DNA of 64,000 nt from Natronosalvus halobius (GTDB taxonomy: Archaea > Halobacteriota > Halobacteria > Halobacteriales > Natrialbaceae), in assembly GCF_024138145.1 (NCBI RefSeq), contig NZ_CP099997.1, positions 3,286,001-3,350,000 on the forward strand, read 5' to 3'. Positions 60,452 through 64,000 of the stretch are shown in pieces. The notes beneath the pieces were generated by a model that did not search any database, had not been told where the DNA came from, and worked only from the letters and a program-made list of their open reading frames with translations. Every line of letters begins with the position of its first letter. Position 1 is the stretch's first letter. Position numbers and translations under genes: made by a program.

Positions 60452-60707
60452 CACGTGACAGCGCGTACATTCAGTGAGTTCTCCAGTTACCGGGTGAGGC
60501 CGCTCCTGGATCGATTGCCACGAGGTAGGTTTTCGTATCAAAGCCTGTTTCGCGCGTGACACGCATTAGAAGTACCGATCACCACGATATCTATTGAATC
60601 GACGCCGTAACCGTCGCTTGACTGCCACATTCTCGAAACGAATAACCACCCGGATATAATAACTTCACTATCGAGGGTGTGAATATAACCAAGTATTAAG
60701 AGTATCG

Positions 60708-60724
60708 CCCACACTCTGTGTGGG
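60708..60724. promoter_or_regulatory. CCCACAC-TCT-GTGTGGG palindrome before cstA
   Basis: CCCACAC (60708-60714) and GTGTGGG (60718-60724) are exact complements, 11-27 nt before the cstA ATG and just downstream of the TATA-like AAGTATTAAGAG. It may be an operator overlapping the transcription start or a leader hairpin. Confidence 0.55.
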
Positions 60725-60734
60725 TGGGCTTGTC

Positions 60735-62591
60735 ATGACACAGGTAATTTGGATCGTTGCCGCGGTATTGGTAACGTTTACAGTGGGGTACGTGGGGTAC
60801 TCGAGGTACCTCGCACAGTTCGTTGAACTCGACTCGAGTCGAACCACACCGGCACACAAGTACGAGGACGGCCAGGAGTACGTCCCATCGAAGAAACCGG
60901 TGTTGTTGGGCCATCACTTCTCGAGCATCGCCGGTGGTGCGCCAATCGTCGGTCCGATCACGGCGGGCGCCATCTGGGGTTGGGCGCCCGCGCTCGCGTG
61001 GGTCGCTATCGGGAATCCCCTAATGGGTGCCGTTCACGACTTCATCTCGTTGTCCGGGTCGATGCGACACGAGGGGAAGTCGATTGGCTACATCATCGGC
61101 GAGTACGTTGGCGAACGGGGCAAGGACATGTTGCTCTGGTTCGCGTTCCTCACCATCATCCTGGTGGTGGCGGTGTTCGCGCTCGTCGTGGGTATCGTCC
61201 TGAACGCGTTTCCGCAGGCGGCTACCGCGAGCCTGGTGTACATCGGGCTCGCACTGGTGTTCGGGGTGTATCTCTACCAGATGAACGCCCCGTTCATTCC
61301 CGGGACAATTCTGTTTGTCGCAGGCGTATTCGCGGGCGTCTGGGTCGGGATCCAGTACCCGCTCGCGATCTTCGAGCTGGCGGAGGGTGCCCACCCTGAG
61401 GGAACCATCGTTCTGCTCGAGGGAACGGGTTCGTGGATGCCCGGTGCCGGCACCCCCGCGCTAAACGGAAACAGCGCTGCGTGGGTCCCGGTCATCCTCG
61501 TGTACGCTGCGGTCGCCAGTGCGCTCCCAGTCTGGACGTTGCTCCAGCCGCGTGACTACCTCTCGTCGTTCCTGCTGTACGCGGGGGTCGGCGGGGCGCT
61601 GCTCGCCATCATCATCGGAACGGTCTTCGGGACGGCCTCCCAGCCGCTCGTGGTCGACAGCAGCATCGGCGCGTTCGAGGGATTCCTGGGTGTCGACGCC
61701 GTCTCGCCCTACCCACTATTCCCGCTGTTGTTCATCACGATCGCGTGCGGGACCATCAGCGGCTTCCACTCGCTCGTTTCCTCGGGAACGACGGCTAAGC
61801 AACTCAACAAGGAGAGCGACGCACGGCTCATCGGCTACGGCGGCATGCTCGGTGAGGGTCTGCTCGCCGCGACGGCGCTGTCGACGCTGGCAGTTGCTGG
61901 GCTGGCATCGGAAGCATCAGGTGGCGGTATTGGCGGCGCGCTCCCGAACTTCGCAACCGGCGGGGGAATCATCCTCACGAGTTTCGGTATCGACCCTGCA
62001 TTCGGCGCCCCGTTCATGGCGCTCGTGCTCGTGAGCTTCCTGCTCACGTCCACCGACACGGCCGCTCGCCTCGGCCGATACATGATGGAGGAAATCGTCG
62101 GCATGGTCGGAAGCGGTACCGACACCGGCTTCTCCGGCGGTGTCGGCTCGTTCGCTCGCGGTCGATACACGAATCCCGTCATCCAGATCAGCATCGCGTA
62201 CGTGCTCATCATTTCCGGTCAGTGGAACACACTGTGGGGGCTGTTCGGCGGTGCCAACCAGCTGCTCGCTGCGCTGGCCCTGCTCACTGGGACGGTCTGG
62301 CTGGCCAACTGGGACCGCTCCAAGCAACTCGTCAGCACCGGTGTCCCGATGGCCATCATGGTCGTCATTACCACCCTCGGGCTCACCTGGTTGGCACTCT
62401 ACGAGAACTTGTACGTGAACCTGCTACAAGGCGGTGCAGATGGAACCCTCGCGACCGCTTCCGCGTTCGTCCAGATGGTACTCGCCCTCGTGCTCATCTA
62501 CCTGGCGCTCTCGCTGATGCGCATCGGGTACGGGAACATCTCGAGTGCGCGGACGGGTCGCGGTCCTGCGGCGGAACCAGGCGACGACTGA
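60735..62591 (+). CDS. CstA-family carbon starvation transporter
   Basis: A 618-aa membrane protein with about 16 helices. Family features are SSRTTPAHKYEDGQEYVPSK and LLGHHFSSIAGGAPIVGPI near the N-terminus, the conserved NPLMGAVHDFISLSGSMRHEG loop, ISGFHSLVSSGTTAKQL and LTSTDTAARLGRY. CstA and BtsT/YjiY-type proteins import pyruvate or peptides when carbon is limiting. The start is ATG 60735; the frame is open five codons further (GTG at 60720). The 283-bp upstream gap contains AT-rich promoter DNA and the palindrome but no gene. The substrate is inferred from the family only. Confidence 0.93.
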   Translation: MTQVIWIVAAVLVTFTVGYVGYSRYLAQFVELDSSRTTPAHKYEDGQEYVPSKKPVLLGHHFSSIAGGAPIVGPITAGAIWGWAPALAWVAIGNPLMGAVHDFISLSGSMRHEGKSIGYIIGEYVGERGKDMLLWFAFLTIILVVAVFALVVGIVLNAFPQAATASLVYIGLALVFGVYLYQMNAPFIPGTILFVAGVFAGVWVGIQYPLAIFELAEGAHPEGTIVLLEGTGSWMPGAGTPALNGNSAAWVPVILVYAAVASALPVWTLLQPRDYLSSFLLYAGVGGALLAIIIGTVFGTASQPLVVDSSIGAFEGFLGVDAVSPYPLFPLLFITIACGTISGFHSLVSSGTTAKQLNKESDARLIGYGGMLGEGLLAATALSTLAVAGLASEASGGGIGGALPNFATGGGIILTSFGIDPAFGAPFMALVLVSFLLTSTDTAARLGRYMMEEIVGMVGSGTDTGFSGGVGSFARGRYTNPVIQISIAYVLIISGQWNTLWGLFGGANQLLAALALLTGTVWLANWDRSKQLVSTGVPMAIMVVITTLGLTWLALYENLYVNLLQGGADGTLATASAFVQMVLALVLIYLALSLMRIGYGNISSARTGRGPAAEPGDD

Positions 62592-62715
62592 ATCGAGAAA
62601 CAACTACCCCCTGCGGTCCCTGCTTTCTGCCCTCTCGAAAATCGCTACCGGATGGTCCCTCGTCCGCTGAATTATCGCCAGAATCGCTACCGGCCGGTCC
62701 GGCGTTTTGCCTCGC

Positions 62716-63333
62716 CTACCGCCAGAATCGCTTCGCGAACCGCGAGAAGACACCCTCTTCGGGTTCAGTGACGTCGTCCCAGAGTGCGAACGCCTCGGCG
62801 ACGTCGGCGACCTCGCTGGCAACGTGGTCCTCCTGGTCGGGAGCAGCGACGACGAGATTGACGTCGTAGTGGCCGTAGTAGCCGAACTTCAACAACGTTC
62901 GGTCGCGAAAGCCCGAGACGAACTCGCGGACCGCGTCCGGCAACTCGTCGGCGACGAGCACGAAACTCACGTCCGTCCCGAAGTGCTCCTCGCTGGCGAC
63001 GATCTGCTCGTCAGCCACGTCGTGGCCCAGGTCGACCAACCGCTCGAGTTCGGTGACCGTCGGGTGCGGCTCGCGGCGGGCGAAGAGGTACTCTCGGGCC
63101 TCGTGATCGGCGTACTTCAGCGATGGGTGGAAGAACTGCTTCTGATTGAGCACGCGCAACTCGCCGTAGAGGTCCCACCGCTCGCCGGCAGCGTGTCGAT
63201 CCTTCTCGAGGTCGTAGCTGTACATCAGTCGGTCGGAGACCCGATCGAAGTACTCGTCGTCCCAGTCCGGGACGGCCTCACGGATCTCGGCGGGGAGCTC
63301 CTCGGCCTCGGGGAACTGTTCGCTGTCGCTCAT
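62716..63333 (-). CDS. Hypothetical acidic protein, operon with cupin gene
   Basis: A 205-aa soluble, very acidic protein (MSDSEQFPEAEELPAEIREAVPDWDDEYFDRV). The central part has YSYDLEKDRHAAGERWDLYGELRVLNQKQF and FLFARREPHPTVTELERLVDLGHDVADEQIV, then beta strands FVLVADELP, KFGYYGHYDVNLVVAAP. No motif or family was recognised. Its ATG overlaps the stop of the upstream cupin gene (ATGA at 63330-63333), so the two are translationally coupled and probably work together. Confidence 0.72.
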   Translation of the reverse strand: MSDSEQFPEAEELPAEIREAVPDWDDEYFDRVSDRLMYSYDLEKDRHAAGERWDLYGELRVLNQKQFFHPSLKYADHEAREYLFARREPHPTVTELERLVDLGHDVADEQIVASEEHFGTDVSFVLVADELPDAVREFVSGFRDRTLLKFGYYGHYDVNLVVAAPDQEDHVASEVADVAEAFALWDDVTEPEEGVFSRFAKRFWR

Positions 63334-63734
63334 GCGTCCTCGTATTTGGGTTCGGGTTCAGGATCACGATCGTAGACGCGAGCGTCACTGTCAGCCGCCG
63401 GCGCACCAATTGCCAGGACGGTCACCGGCCCATCGGCGCCCGCCGGGTTATACGCGCGCTGGGGGTGTCCTGGATCGACGACGAACAGACGTTCCTCCGG
63501 CACCTCGTACGTCTCTTCGGGCGTCTCGACGGCGAGGTCGCCCTCGAGGACGTAAAAGGCCTCCTGCTGGGTTTCGTGATAGTGGTACGCCAGCGGCAGT
63601 TCCTCGCCCGGCGCAGCGTGAAATCGATTGATCGCCATCGTCTCGAGCCCACCCGGTTCGGACAGCTTTCGACACTCGCTCGGTCGATCAGGCGCCGGGT
63701 CGACGGCCTCCGGATCGACGATACGATATCCCAT
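63330..63734 (-). CDS. Cupin-domain protein
   Basis: A 134-aa protein starting MGYRIVDPEAVDPAPDR. The cupin barrel shows motif 1 as LPLAYHYHETQQEAFYVLEGDLAVE (two His and Glu as metal ligands) and motif 2 as VDPGHPQRAYNPAG with the last His. Single-domain cupins may be dioxygenases, isomerases or sugar-binding sensors; the target is unknown. It is coupled to the downstream hypothetical gene by a 4-nt overlap. The frame is open nine codons upstream to 63761. Confidence 0.85.
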   Translation of the reverse strand: MGYRIVDPEAVDPAPDRPSECRKLSEPGGLETMAINRFHAAPGEELPLAYHYHETQQEAFYVLEGDLAVETPEETYEVPEERLFVVDPGHPQRAYNPAGADGPVTVLAIGAPAADSDARVYDRDPEPEPKYEDA

Positions 63735-63884
63735 ACCACTCCGTATCGAGCGGGGGAGCAAATAGGCGTCGGTGATCCTGAGGGGTTCGACGATTCAAGC
63801 CCACAGTGAGGACGGCAGTACGCTTACTACTGCGGACGGCGGTACGTTTTTGCCCCTGGAACCGCTATATTGCGAACGAGACAC

Positions 63885-64000
63885 ATGGGAGAGAAACCCA
63901 CCGAATCCTGCGGCCGGTGCGCCATGTCGACGGTCGTCGACGCGACCGAGGCGGACCGTTCCGACGGGGAGCGGGCCGCTCGCGATCCGTACGCCCGCGG
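63885..64000 (+). CDS. Partial gene, CxxC N-terminus, cut by window end
   Basis: The ATG at 63885 begins MGEKPTESCGRCAMSTVVDA and stays open for 39 codons to the edge. The CGRC pair suggests a zinc- or metal-binding start. A TATA-like GCTATATTGC near 63863-63872 lies about 13-22 nt upstream. The family was not recognised from this fragment. Confidence 0.5.
   Translation, partial: MGEKPTESCGRCAMSTVVDATEADRSDGERAARDPYAR

Noticed and set aside
59126-60562. Minus-strand frame of 478 codons opposite the aminotransferase
   Set aside because: The plus strand contains the PLP Lys and all family motifs.

Overview
The window is a high-GC chromosomal segment of a halophilic archaeon. Encoded proteins are strongly acidic. 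Several exported proteins carry Tat signals, one with a lipobox. Many genes have a TATA-like box 24-30 nt before the start codon, as in leaderless haloarchaeal transcripts. There is an archaeal N-glycosylation oligosaccharyltransferase (AglB), an FtsZ2/CdrS/CdrL/SepF division set, and a PGF-CTERM protein. Gene content and the many CTC-GAG codons resemble Natrialbales, but that placement is inference. I see no rRNA, transposase, integrase or CRISPR array. There is one tRNA (Tyr). About 57 protein genes are supported; two (at the ends) are cut by the window edge. Most other long open frames are antisense or shifted shadows caused by GC bias.

Layout. 1-6.4 kb: a partial exported protein, the tRNA methylthiotransferase, a succinate-semialdehyde-type aldehyde dehydrogenase overlapping a ThDP enzyme of the acetolactate synthase family, and a HIT protein. 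6.7-14.3 kb: a zinc-ribbon protein, methionine aminopeptidase, a DUF368/PopT-type lipid carrier transporter, the Hef helicase-nuclease, TspO, and LarE with a perfect promoter palindrome. 14.5-18 kb: a Fic protein and several uncharacterised genes. 18-21.8 kb: ncsA facing the cdrL / cdrS-ftsZ2 division locus, whose intergenic DNA holds five copies of GTCTTAC/GTAAGAC, then tRNA-Tyr. 22-29 kb: a PQQ-type sugar dehydrogenase, HAD phosphatase, pyroglutamyl peptidase, threonine synthase and a lipoate-ligase-like protein. 29-32 kb: a znuABC-like metal ABC transporter with two palindromes in front.

32-47 kb: an HTH-PAS histidine kinase, Rio2 kinase, a flavin disulfide oxidoreductase, a PGF-CTERM surface protein, KDG kinase, RNA 3'-phosphate cyclase, an MFS carrier, GNAT, an RNase R-like enzyme, and a MEDS-domain histidine kinase followed by its probable response regulator. 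47-53 kb: an ABC-2-type exporter, a PUA protein, a DUF1028 protein, a Cys-rich Tat subtilase and sepF. 53-59 kb: the N-glycosylation island (aglF-like nucleotidyltransferase, a GT2, aglG, aglB), in which the divergent aglG and aglB genes share an identical 12-bp core promoter element at identical spacing. 59-64 kb: an aminotransferase, CstA, and a two-gene hypothetical/cupin operon.

The most notable signals are regulatory: the repeated heptamer in the division locus, the twin agl promoters, the metal-transporter operators, the larE palindrome, and a 17-codon leader ORF overlapping the kdgK start. No wholly new multigene system is evident. The best candidates for undescribed biology are these DNA elements and the coupled dehydrogenase/ThDP-enzyme pair with a non-canonical cofactor motif.
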